Part shown: positions 25,401-37,221 of the stretch, piece after piece
Numbering within the stretch: the stretch's first letter is position 1
Layout: every line of letters starts with the position of its first letter
Origin: Apostichopus japonicus
Lineage: Eukaryota; Echinodermata; Holothuroidea; Aspidochirotida; Stichopodidae
Assembly: GCF_037975245.1 (NCBI RefSeq)
Contig: NC_092579.1
Location: forward strand, 18,996,678-19,060,677
DNA length: 64,000 nucleotides
Direction of reading: 5' to 3'
Made by a program: the position numbers and the translations under genes
The notes under the pieces: model-generated
Databases searched by the model: none
The model's input: the letters and a program-made list of their open reading frames with translations, nothing else
What the model was told of the DNA's origin: nothing

Positions 25401-28400
25401 CTGCCACTGCTGGTATGATGGCAGGTGCTTTGGGTCAATTTTTTGCCAGTCCAACAGATTTAGTGAAAGTTTTAATGCAGACAGAAGGGAGAAGGAGACT
25501 AGATGGTAAACCACCCAGGTAGGACTTGATCAAGTCTAAACTATTATGGGATATTATTGAGTCATGATTATGCCAAATACATTATAGTCAAGTGTTAGAC
25601 TTTAACTGAAGAGCCCATGTCATCATCAGTCTCATTTTGTTCCAGGTTTTCCCTTCAAGCTAGTTTTGCTCAATATTTCGTGAAGTTTGGTTGACACTTG
25701 TGAACCGGCGGCCGGCCGGTGTACTCAAAGTGAGCTGTATGTGGTATTCCAACATCACCTGTCAGACAAACAAGTCCTTTGCATTTGTGTATGTCACAAT
25801 GGGCATATAGTTACTGTTAGAGTTTAACATTGTTATATTAAATCAAGACAAATTTAACTCACTTACTCTACATTAGTCAAATAGTTATGTGGAATTTTGA
25901 GCACATTGTATGGCAAGGAATCACAAAGCCAACTGGCTTTCTGGTTTACTTATAAATTATGTCTAGCCTATATCTTTGCAGATTAGATAAAAACAAAAAG
26001 GTGAACATTAGTAACATTATCAAGTGATGAATTCAGACCCTGACCCTTGACCTTTGTTTTACTCTGGGAACAATACATTCATTATTCTTAATGTTTAAAT
26101 GATGTCACAAATCACCTTCAACCTTGACTGTTATCTTATCAACCTATTTGTCTTTCTGTCATGGGTGAATGTCTGTTTTCTCTATGCTCAAGCTTGGACA
26201 ATGCAGTGAGATACACACAATGTGTCTAATCTCTTTCCTTTCACAGTCGGTGACAGGATAAAGCTATTGATGAATTACCGTGGAAACGTATCGTCCCTGG
26301 TAGTTAAACTTTGTTCATTATTGTTCTAGCAAAAGTCAAAACTGGTTAGGATAGGTTAAGTGGTTTCCTTGCATAGATTCTGCTTTTAATATGGTACTGT
26401 ACATAGTTGTTGTATTTAATATCAGAACAACGGTATAGCACATCTTACTCTGCAAAACTCAATTGTTCAAACATTTTTTTCTCTCCTGCCAGGGTCAAGA
26501 CAGCTATTGGAGCATTCTCGTACATTGTTCGCAAGAGAGGATTCAGAGGACTGTGGAGAGGCTGGGTACCGAATGTCCAAAGAGCGGCACTAGTCAACAT
26601 GGGAGGTGAGTGAAAAGAGTAAAAAGATATTTGGCCGAATCCTCGGTCAAACAGAGTAAATAGATGACAGTTATTTTCTATAGCCTTCTGGTGCTTAGAA
26701 CCCTTCAAATATGGGTTTGGTAATCACGAATCCTTCACACAGGTTTATAAAATCTTGTATTAACCTTCACAGGGGGTTTTGCCATATATATTGAAACCTT
26801 CACACAAGTGTGCCAGATCTTGAAACCTTCACACAAGCGTGTCAAATCTTTCAAAACCCTTTAACGCAGGTTTTTGTCAAATCTTGAAGCCTTAGGACAT
26901 GCCTTTAAAAATTGTGGAAGTTGAAAAGACTTTGAAATACATGGACACCAACTTCCGTACAATAAGAGGTCAACAAAATTTCAGTACTGGTATAAGGCAG
27001 GCCAAAATGTTGTGTTTACAAATGGATACCAAAAAAGTGTAGAAAGGAATACTGGATAGCCAAACCTTGAAAACTACTGTCAGTAGGGAGAGTAAAAATG
27101 AATTGAAAAAAGGATATAGCCTCATTATTAAACCAGGATCAGAGTTTCTGATTTGAAGATAGTTGATGCTTCAGTATTAGGCAAAGAAAACTTTAATAAA
27201 ACCCTCAGTATTCAGCTTAATCTGTATACCTTTAGCTTCCTGCGTAATAATATTGAAAACCGCTGGCTGTAAATTTATCAGCGGCAAGAAAATTATTGTT
27301 AATTGTCCCATAGTAACGTTGTCTGTGTATTGTTCTGGGGCCAATTTCAATTCGTTCAAGCTCAAATTTGATTGTGAACAGAAGATCGTGTTGAACGAAG
27401 AAAATGTATATAAATTGTTTTTTTTCCTTCAATTTTCTATATATGTTGGAAGTCACTTCCCCTGGTCCCTCTCTTGACCCCTGTCTCCTTACACTTCCTT
27501 TGGTTATCTTGATGTTGCCAATGCTACCATAAACGGGTCTTACTTTTCAATTGGAATGATCTTTTTCTACAGATTTAACAACATACGACACAGCCAAGCA
27601 AGCCATCCTTCGAAATACAACACTGTCAGATAACTGGGTCACACATGCTCTTGCCAGGTCAGATTCTGTTTTTTTTTTTCGTTTTAGGATTTGAAGTACT
27701 TCGGTAGTAATAGTATCGTCAAGCTTTCGTGATGATACTCACCCATGTTTTCAAAAGTACCTATATTTTGGATGATTCTGTGACTTCAAATTGCCCCTGT
27801 GGCATTGTATATATATGACCCCAAGCAACACCAAAAAAAAAAAAAATTACTCAGTTTAAAGTAACGTTGAACTCACATGTATTTCTAGCATACAATCGAA
27901 TGAGACAGTCTAGTTTAATACCCACTACCACTTTATTGATTTTGATGGTTAAACTGAACAGATTCAGACCATGGCATTACCATAGCAACAGTTCTGTTGA
28001 ACCCAGTATTCAAAATTATACAATGTTGTCACACTGACGGATGTTATCCATTTGTCATTGAAAACCTCATGTCCTTAAAAACTATACCCCTGAAAATGAC
28101 AAGAAAATGCTGTTCATTACTCTAGGTTTCTGTCGGGATGCAGGAATTGAAAGGGAAATGCAATTAATGTTCTGTTCATGTTTGTCATGTGAGAGGATAT
28201 GGTAATTAATTATATGCACCCACAACCTTTGACCTGGGCAGGCTGCTTGGGAAAATAACAGAGACTTTGGACACTATGGAAATAATGATGTGACTTTTAC
28301 ATTTAAGAGTTTTTAAACAGCTTGTGAAGAATTTATTACTAAGCAAGGTAATATACCATCGTTACAACACACTGTTCATATTACCAGCAGTGTGTGTACA

Positions 28401-30869
28401 TTCCCTTATTTGTTTTTCAATTTTTAATACTTTAGCTCATGCCATTCATTTAACACCTTCTCTGCAAGATTAACTTAGCACAATGGGAGTAGGAATAGGA
28501 AGTTGGAAGTACAAATTTTTAGTAGAATTTAACCAAAAAGATCTAGGAAGGTCAGCAGATTGTTTCACAGTTCATGACACATTTCCTGCAAGAGTAGGTA
28601 AGCACAATAGACTTTGGCAGGGTAATAAAATACACAAGAAATTTGTAGCTAGGTTGCAATATCCAAATTCCTTGCAAACAAGATTTATTTGAACACAATG
28701 CAGTGCATCCTTTAGTGACTGGATATTGTGGTATTGCCCAATTAGGGAATTTATTTTTCTTTTCCCCTTTTGGTTGTGTTGCTGAAGGCTCAGTAACCTT
28801 TGCAATTGTGCTGGTGTGTGTGTGTGTATTTGTGTGTGTATGTGACACCCTTGCCTCGTAAACATGATATCACAACAACCACAAGTTGAATCAATGTCAT
28901 ACTTGGTAGGTAGATGCCCCCATGATGTGTAGATGTGCCCTATTGTTTTATTGGTTTTGGTTCCCATCTCATGAATATTTTTGAGTGGGCAGCATATACA
29001 TTTTTAAATGTCAGTCTCTTCAACCGTATATTTATGCAAGTATCTGGTTTTATACTATGTCGCTAAATAGACTTGGTCAACATAAATAATTCCTGGTACG
29101 TCCCTAAAGTGAAAGAGAAAAGTAGAATTTTCAAGGAGGATTTCGATAAGAATCATGGATTTATCTGCAAGCTATAGTACAGTATAGGACATAATTCTAG
29201 TACAAATTATAGGGTTTCTTTCACATGCAATACAACACTGTACCTCTTATACATTTACATTGTGTATTAAATATGTTGAAGTAATTCAGTTTTTGTCTGA
29301 GTAAGTTTTAAAGGGCCTATATAGTGACACAGAAATTGTGAAGTATGCTAAAAATGGCCACAAATGTTCACAATTTTGGAGAAAACTTTTCTGATTTTTT
29401 ATAGGGTTGTAGTGGTTTGGTAACAGTCTTTGTGTTCAGTCAACAAGTCAACAGGATCATATAAACTGAGCTAGGCTGACTTATTGGCTGAAGTTTAGTA
29501 TCATCAAGTGGGCATCTTTTTTGCTTCACCTTATGGTCCCTTTAAAAGATGACTTTTGGTACAACAATATGTTAGATATGTTTTAGAAATGTTTCAAAGA
29601 CACTGCTATCACTCCAGGTTGCATGTTTATACCACTTTTCATCTTTGAGAAATGACCCTGTTAATCATCGATATCATAGTTATTCGGGACTTCAATCCTT
29701 CATCGCCAGAGGGGTGACCAAAGTCATCCATACAGTTGGACTTACAGAGCCATTCATACTACTGTGGAGTGTGGAACCAATAAGTCTGTATCGTTAATGG
29801 TTATTAATTTGATTTGCAGCTCTTGCTCAGGTCTGGTAGCAGCTTCCCTCAGTACCCCCGCCGATGTCGTCAAAACAAGAGTCATGAACCAGCCAATCGG
29901 GAAAGATGGGAGAGGCCTTCTCTACAAATCGTCCATTGACTGTTTGCTCAAGTCCGTTCGGCAGGAGGGGTTCTTCTCTCTCTATAAAGGTTTCTTGCCA
30001 ATTTGGGCAAGGATGGTGAGTGATATGCTCATTGTTTTTGACGATACATTCCCTCAACCCATTTACGTCAACCCGCTAGTTTTTTAATATTCTACATTAA
30101 AATTCAGCTCTAAAATTAATTTGAAACTTTTACGTTATTAAATTTCTAGGTAAGTTGTCATTAAATTAAGAGTAGACACAAATCATGACCAGTAAGTTTT
30201 TATTTTAAAATTATGTACACACCTTTGAATCGAGTAAAGAATGTATTGATCGGAATTCAAACCAGAATTCAATTAACTGAGCTATCTAGCACTTAATTTT
30301 TGCCTATCATCATTTGCCATGTCTGTGCATGGAGTTTTCAGTCAAAAGCCACAGTATTAACCTCACAGGAAGGGGATTTCATGAGAAATTTAAAATGATC
30401 TAAATTCACATGAAGTTACTGTCTTTTCTTATTATTCTGTTAGATGTCTAAAGCTTATTTTTACTTATCCACACTACAAACAGCTTAATGAGAAAGCCAT
30501 GTATTGGAGGTCATCTCATTTGGCTCAAAATATGCTATGGTGGCAGAAATGGTCACCTGTACTCGCACTCTTGACATCTATCTCTTCTTCTGCTAAATTC
30601 GAAAATAAACAATTTTTTTATCCCTCATCTGAGACACTTATATGTCTGGTTTGATTCTTGTCAAATGTCTCTCAACAACCAGAACTTGGTACCTTCAATA
30701 AAGAACTTTTAGTAAAAACTTTGTATGCAAACACAAGATGACAGTCAATATATATTTTTTCTTTGGTACTCTCTACGAAACATAATCTTTTTTTCAGGCT
30801 CCGTGGTCATTGACTTTCTGGATTACTTACGAAGAAATAAGAAGATTCTCTGGGATCGACACGTTTTGA
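19462..30869 (+). CDS. UCP4: Mitochondrial uncoupling protein 4 (SLC25A27), complete
   Basis: A carrier of the SLC25 family in the inner mitochondrial membrane; UCP4 is reported to lower membrane potential and is expressed mainly in neural tissue of vertebrates. Nine coding exons: 19462-19570, 23538-23663, 24266-24328, 25007-25091, 25396-25518, 26493-26605, 27573-27657, 29820-30015, 30798-30869. All junctions are GT/AG and in phase; the sum is 972 nt, 323 residues, the length I recall for human UCP4. An in-frame TGA at 19456-19458 supports the start. The three carrier signatures PxDxxK are present: PLDLTK (40-45), PTDLVK (147-152) and PADVVK (248-253). Diagnostic UCP4 stretches are [33 protein letters not shown] and [12 protein letters not shown]. 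The protein ends [23 protein letters not shown]. Introns range from about 0.3 to 4 kb. STX8 is divergent upstream and TBL3 convergent downstream. Confidence 0.97.
19620..19983 (+). mobile_element. TTAA-bounded MITE, copy 2, in UCP4 intron 1
   Basis: Second copy of the element at 16877-17198, same orientation. Left end TTAAAGGGTGTGAAGACTCG, right end reverse-complemented TTAAAGGCATTGAAGATTCG. Compared with copy 1 it has extra sequence of roughly 40 bp in the middle (around 19815-19880). It starts 49 bp after the donor of UCP4 exon 1. The small frame 19768-19983 is not a gene. Confidence 0.8.
21990..22031. repeat. Perfect 16-bp inverted repeat (hairpin)
   Basis: Arm CTTAGGCCTTCCTGTT at 21990-22005 is the exact reverse complement of the arm at 22016-22031, with a 10-base spacer that itself contains ACATGT. 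It lies in UCP4 intron 1. Related single copies of 'ttaggcc.tcc' occur at about 22070-22082. It is too short for a typical animal pre-miRNA. Confidence 0.85.
26728..26890. repeat. Degenerate tandem repeat, ~40-bp unit, in UCP4 intron 6
   Basis: Four to five diverged copies of a unit built on 'aaccttcacacaagtgtg.caaatcttg' follow one another just downstream of UCP4 exon 6. The later units degrade ('aaccctttaacgcaggtttt'). No coding role. Confidence 0.7.
28811..28845. repeat. (TG)n microsatellite in UCP4 intron 7
   Basis: An interrupted run of TG dinucleotides, broken by 'tatt' and 'ta'. It produces the histidine/threonine-rich fortuitous frames seen on the opposite strand. Confidence 0.85.
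29308..29545. mobile_element. TTAA-bounded MITE-like element in UCP4 intron 7
   Basis: Left end TTAAAGGGCCTATATAGTGA; right end reverse-complemented TTAAAGGGACCATAAGGTGA. The first eight bases are identical and the remainder is partly matched. The interior is AT-rich and non-coding. It lies 274 bp before UCP4 exon 8. The interior does not resemble the copies at 16877 and 19620, so it would be a different family with a similar terminus. Confidence 0.6.
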
Positions 30870-33477
30870 GCAGGACGGGAAATGACGCTGCGCTTGGGGA
30901 TCGTGCGAGCGAGGGTTGCGTGACTGGTCACGTGACAGCACTACCAGAGCATGTTATGGCAGGTTTTTTATCTTGACCATAAATTGTGTTCGATGTGGCT
31001 TGAAAGTTTCTCAGCTTTAGGCTCTTGGAGTGGAGATAATGCAAGTCATGGATGCAAAGATATATGCCAAAAATCAGTGCCTAAGATGCGAAGGTATTTG
31101 CCCCATCGTGAAAATATGAAGTCTGCCAGTTGCAGGATAGAAGACGGACATACGGCCAGTGTTTGGATAGCAATTGTGACAGCAATGATACCTGTATGTT
31201 GATTTATGCCAGGATCCAACAATTGATGTAAAATACATTCTGTGACTAAAATTCCTCCTAGGATATACTTAGTGCCGTGGTGGAATTCCAAAAATTGAAA
31301 GAAAGAGAGATAACAAACAATACAAATACAACAAAACAAGGAGAACAAGAGCAAAAATTCAATATAGGGCTAGTTTGGGACCTAAAATGACATGTGGTGA
31401 TAGACTTACTTCAAGTCTAATTATCACTTAGAATGAGATAACACCAAACAAAAAGGAATCAAAACGTCTTAATTTAAGAAAAACAGGCATGAAACTGTAG
31501 GACTATGATTTTCATATTTTTCCCCTGGGGTGTCAAAGTTTATCTTTCCTGTCTGATGATTTTCCTTATTTTTAACTTCAAATTTGAGGTGGACTTTCTT
31601 ACCTCTTGATCTTGTTGAAAAAGCTTGATCCAGGTCAAATAACTCTTTATGAAAAGGTTTTTGAGAATTACAGACGACCTTTGAACTCTTATGCTGGACG
31701 CAATAGAGATGATTTGAATAGAGAATGTGAGCAAAAAGAAATCCCAAATCTTTGTGATCACACAAATGGTAAACTACATCAATAACTATTATTGTGATTT
31801 CTTCATTATCAACAAACTAGCTGCATTTTTTTTTTACAAATCGATATTTGCAAGTATCATGGGTTTTTTTAGAGAGAGAGACTTTAAATGACACACAATG
31901 CAGCTGGACTGTTTTAACCAAAGTGGTAAAAATGGAAAGCATAAAATGAACGAGTCAAATGAGTCAAAAATCACAATATGTGAAAGCCAAACATACCATT
32001 ATATTTAAATATGATGACATGTTTATCATGGTTTTATGGATTGTAGGATGTTTGTTAGTCCAAAGTGTTTCTCTTTCTTTCTCAAAATTAATTTTCTTGT
32101 TGAAGTTATCTTATTTTCATATATACATTTTTGGTGGTTTGGTTGGTTAGGGGGGAGGGGGGAGGGTGGCATTGGGAAGAATAAGGGTTGTGATTAGTGT
32201 ACAATAAAATTTTTTTGAATTTTGTTAGTCTTTCACAGATCAATTTGTATGTTAGACTAGTTAGACTATTAATTGAAATGTATATTTTCTAGTGGCATGG
32301 AGCAGAATTTTAATATTTCTTATTTTACGTTCCCATTTGGATTATTAATTTTTGCTCTTTTCATGTGCAATAATTTTAAAATATATTTTTCAGGTGACCA
32401 TTCGCCATTTACTGCCTTATCAAGTCTCTGCAAACTATTATCTTAATGTCCATGCATAGGCAAACTGAAAATATTGTCCTGACTAATTCAACCAATTATA
32501 GAATCGCTTGTGGTTATGGTACTGCAAAGCAGCTATGAAAGGCAATCATTAGTCTATGATATTGTAGTTTGATCAGTACCGGTACCTGGATATTTGTCTC
32601 CGTGGTAACCAATGTTTTAAGTTAAAATCTCTAAGCCAATTATTGCAACCAATAAACTTTGTTTTCATAACAACTCATTGAATACCAGGGAAACATTCTG
32701 CAATACTATATATGTTGTGTTTTCTATTTGCTCTACAGTGAAGTGAGCTACACACTTAGAAGGTATTAAGCTGATATAGTTCTTCTTATTCAATTTTTTT
32801 TAATGCAAAAGTATTAGAGGAAAACATGGTAACATATTTTAAGGTTTTGTAAATAAAAGTAAAGTATTTTTGGCCATTGTTCGTAGTGAAAGAAAGTGCT
32901 CTCAGAGGGTTTTGGAGTAGGGAGTGATTGTTCTACAGGTTTTAAAAGGAGAGGGGGGGGGGGTGGGGGAGGGGTGAGGGCAATGTTGTCATGGTTTTGA
33001 AGGTCAAAGTTGAAACTACTCACACACACAGATGTATATAACTTTTATCTTATTATTTTTCTTCTCTGTCATCTTTCAAACCCAGTATTTTTTTTTCTTA
33101 ATGATTGGAAATGTTAACATTTAAACTAACTCATACCACAATAATGATATAAACACCAGTTGTTTGTTACAACTGTTTTCTGTAACAACAAAAAATAATG
33201 TTTTACTTTCTTGCTTATTCTTATTTCTGCTGCTGTATTTTTTATTTTAAAGGTCGTTTTGAATGGGATATGAACTTTGATAAATTTGATAAAAGAAACA
33301 ACGCACAGAAAATTATATAAAAACAAAATACTCAATGAATTTGGTGTGATCATTTCATGCTACATCCCAACATGAAGAACACTGTTATTAACCAGAGGAA
33401 TAAAGAATTCTGTTTCAATTTGTACTAATGATGACAGATCTGTTTCCATTCAAATTAAGGTTTGGTAAACTGTTTGT

Positions 33478-33670
33478 CAACTCAGCCAGTTGGGACAGTT
33501 TTCTAATGCTAATACCTCTCTGAACTGTCCTCCCACATTATGCTTCAAAGCACTCGTATTGACAGTATGAATAGTTCCTAACCGTTATCTGATAGAAACA
33601 TGATATTCATACTGCTCATACTGACAATACAAGTGCTATGAAGCGGGACATGAAAGTATAGTTTAGAACA
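33478..33670. mobile_element. Foldback-type dispersed repeat, copy 1
   Basis: An imperfect inverted repeat: 'gcttcaaagcactcgtattg' near 33542-33561 is mirrored by 'caatacaagtgctatgaagc' near 33626-33645 in reverse complement, with 'cagtatgaa' also mirrored. A diverged relative lies at about 39795-39985 in TBL3 intron 19. Two copies with the same palindromic layout suggest a small non-autonomous element; its family is unknown to me. Confidence 0.65.
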
Positions 33671-33857
33671 AATTTCCCAAAGTGGGTGGTCAACTCCAAA
33701 ATGAAAGTAATTTCCAAAGTTTATTTAGGCAATGAAATTTGCAAAAATTTCACCAGCTTTTCTTAGATTATATTCCTCATTTGCTGCCCAAGAGTGAAAA
33801 GCAACTCTTGGACTTAATCTTGTAGCATTTGAATTTAACAGATCTTCTATTCCTAAC

Positions 33858-34204
33858 CAGGGATGTGCCCACGATGGGCGGCACTGGGCGGCCCCGCCCA
33901 GCACTAAAAATTACCGCCCAGCACTGTCTTAAAAATCGTGAACCCCGCCCAGCACTATTTTCATCTAAAATCCCGACATTCCTAACAATATACTTCACAC
34001 TAAAGCTTAAAAAATGTTAAATTGTTAGCAAAACTAGTGTATGTGCTTATAAAGCTACACAAGTGCCAGCATTTGGCATCTGAGCACCTTCAAAAATCGA
34101 AAAATTTCATAAAGGGGAGAGGGACACTTCCTTCCCCCTTAGACCCCTCCCCCAGGACGGCGGTCAGTATACCCGGCACTCAGGAAATCCTGGGCACATC
34201 CCTG
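33858..34204. mobile_element. Non-autonomous hAT-like MITE
   Basis: The element opens with CAGGGATGTGCCCA and closes with TGGGCACATCCCTG, a perfect 14-bp inverted pair starting with CAGGG, as in many hAT-derived elements. The interior has a GC-rich head in which 'ccgcccagcact' is repeated three times, then AT-rich sequence. No transposase. Flanks TTCCTAAC (left) and CCTGAACA (right) are similar but not an exact 8-bp duplication. Confidence 0.8.
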
Positions 34205-36654
34205 CCTGAACACATTCTTTTCATTGTGCTGTGGGGTAAGAAGGGAGGTATAAACAAATCCAGGGAGCAATTCAAACTTTTGGTGACCTTTTCCCTGGGT
34301 GAGTGACTTCAAGAAAGACTTGGAGGAACTAAAAAATACATGATGTATTCCATCTGGTTGCAAAAAATAATAATGTTATTCAAATAATTTTCTATGCAAG
34401 TTTTCTATACTGTACTGAAACAGAATCGTTATGTGCTAAAACACTGAGTCATTTTTGCTGACTTTTTGGTTCCTTGCTGCAAGCAAAGGCACCTATGCAG
34501 TCAGATTGTCATGTGGGCGTGTGTTGTGTGTCTGTGACACTTGCTTGGGTCCCAGATATTCAACTATGGAGTGATGTATATTTGTCATTCTTGCAGTGTA
34601 GATGTATATTACAGTGAGGTGTGCCATCAAGTTTTGTGCGGGCTTTAGTGGGTTTAATGGGTCATGGGGTCAAACGTAAAAAGTCTTTACATTGCAGTAA
34701 CTCCGCAACCTTAAGTCAGATTGTGGCCAACACCTGGTACACAGTTGTTGTATACCCAACAAATTTTGGGCCCATTATTAAGTCTGGTGGGCCCAAATTT
34801 TATTTCCACCTCAAATGCATTTTGTGACACTTTCTTTGGGCCTGAATTTGTGTGTTGTCCAATATTTTTGGGACCACATTTCTGGGTCAAACATTTTTGA
34901 GTCAAATGCTGTTTGGGCCAATTTTTTGGGACCATTTTAATCTGGCCCAATTATTAGGAGGGGCCAAAGTATTAACTTTCAGTAACTCCACAACCATATA
35001 TCGGATTTACCATTGGTGTGTTAGTTTGGTTGAGGTGGTTACATTGTACTTACTGATTATGAAATTTTAATTCATTAAGTGACTAATGAAGCCTTTAAGT
35101 GGTAGGCCTATCCATTCATAGACTTCCTGAAGTGAACAGTTGCAAAGCAAATTTCTACCTTTTTAAGTGAATCAAAGTTGTTTTGGCTTTAATAAGTAGT
35201 GAGGAGTAAATATCTCTACCGAACACGAAATTGCTGCAGTTATCTCTTTTCTGTTGTTTACTATTTTGATTTACCTTATAAGCTACATAGAATTTGTGCT
35301 TATCTTGAACTATTCTGTTGAAGGATTACAAAGTTGTTTTTTAATAATAGCAAATGGAAGTCACAATTTGCTCTTTGATAATGAATATCTTTGGAAGAAA
35401 TGTAAATAAGGATTTTGTCATCATAAACTTACCTGCAATTTTTTATTGAATTTTTGGGTATGTCTTTCTTCTAGTGTATGACAATGTTTAATACAGTAAT
35501 GAGTAGAGTTGGATGATGTAAAGAATGGTGGTGGCAGGGGGGGGGGAGGGGGTGGTGGAGTAAGGTGGATAGAAGTGATTCCAGAACTCTGTGAAGGCTA
35601 AATTTCCCAGTAACATCTACAGCAACTTTAAGCAACTCCAATTTCTCAACACTAAGAAATGTAACTTTAAAATGCCTTACATTATCAGGACTTTCTTAGA
35701 ATTTTATATTTAGAGTTTTATGATGTTTTGTGTGATGTAATGAATTGATTTATGGGAAATGTTAATAACATCGATATCAATGACTGAAAAAAAAGAAGCT
35801 GTTTCTTTAAATTATGCTTTCTCCTGCATTTTATTTCTATAGTGTATGCTATAAGGCATCTTCCCAGAATCCACTTCACCACTCACTGGAAAGGAAACTG
35901 AAGTATACAAAAAAAGTAAACATTTGTATAAGAAACATTATTAACTACTATTTTGAATTGTTAAAGTTGCCTGTGCATATTAATTACTACACCTATGAAA
36001 TGTATCCCAGGATGCATATGGAAGAACACACACACACAATCTTGAGGCAATATTCCCAAATCTCTGCAACAGGGAATATCTGGGCACAGAATTGAATATT
36101 TCCGCTGATTTAAGACACAACAATGCATAAATCCCAAAATAACTATACAAAATGTAAAAACCTAAAAAAGTTTGTCTGACTAATGAGCTGATCCTTTTCC
36201 AGAAGCTCATAGATGTTGATGTAAAGTTATTATAGGAGAGAAACTCTTTTCACTATTTTACATTTTTTTTATGAGTAACGAGTGAAATAATTGAGATAAT
36301 ATTAAACCTTGCTCTTACCTTTAGTTACATCATCCCTTGCAACTGATTGTCTCAACACAATATATAACCCCCTCCCCCCCCCACCCAAACATCACCCTGT
36401 AAAGTACCAGGACACCCAGCCTTTACATAGAAATACACAGTGAAGAAACTGTATGACATTTTTTTCTTAAAGCTCTGCCAATGGATTTAATACTATATAT
36501 ATAAAAAGCAGTCTTCTCCATCCTATTACGATTTAAAATTGTCATTGATGGAGAGCAAACAATTGAGCGTGAAGATGACGCCTGATGTAATCTTGTGATC
36601 ATCATGGATAGGATTTAAAATTAACTATTCAACATTCATTTATAACCCTGGGTA

Positions 36655-36660
36655 TTTATT
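36655..36660 (-). promoter_or_regulatory. Candidate poly(A) signal for TBL3
   Basis: AATAAA on the minus strand, about 560 bp beyond the TBL3 stop codon; it is the first such hexamer I noticed downstream. Position alone supports it. Confidence 0.3.
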
Positions 36661-37221
36661 TAAGATCAAATGAAAATAGTCCTGACAAAGAATGTGAAAT
36701 TTCTGGACTGACAATTCTTGTCTCTTTCCTCGGCATAATATTTTTGGGAGATAATTTCACGCCACAATTTATACCTTATACAGTAGTCCGTACTCCCCCC
36801 CACCCTCTAGCACGCTAAAAAGAAAATTGCTTAAAGGATTCAAAAGCGCTTTCATTGAGGTTCAGACTTCAAATTATTATTCCTAGACATTGAGGCATGT
36901 TCAATGAGACAACTTAATATATCTCAGTGAAAAATCGTGCTTTGAGGTTCCAGGAAATTGCATTTACAAGGTTGAATATCAGTTACCATTATTGTAACTT
37001 TTTGTAGCATATTCAGGAGCTTGACTGAAAACTCTCGACTGCATTTATATTCAATTCCCTTAGAAATTCCTCACTCTGAATATAACAAATCCTCTGCTGG
37101 TTAATTAAAAGGTCGTTAATTCAATTCTTCAATTCCTCTCAGCTGAGCGAGCCATCTTTCCAGGAGTGCCAACATCCTTCAAAAGATTCATCTTCCTTTC
37201 TTGCCCAAGATCATCTTTCGT

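Larger units (their letters stand above)
30870..37221. other. Convergent intergenic region between UCP4 and TBL3
   Basis: No exon was recognised. The region holds the 3' untranslated sequence of both neighbours, two transposon-like elements listed separately (33478-33670 and 33858-34204), G-rich runs (32150-32170, 32953-32980, 35539-35565), and an odd stretch at 34760-34980 in which 'gggcc' and 'tttttgg' recur. A candidate poly(A) signal for UCP4 (AATAAA, 32203-32208) is far from the stop codon and uncertain. Confidence 0.5.

Noticed and set aside
25706-25722. GC-rich palindromic patch 'ccggcggccggccggt' in UCP4 intron 5
   Set aside because: Short, isolated and without a partner or known site.
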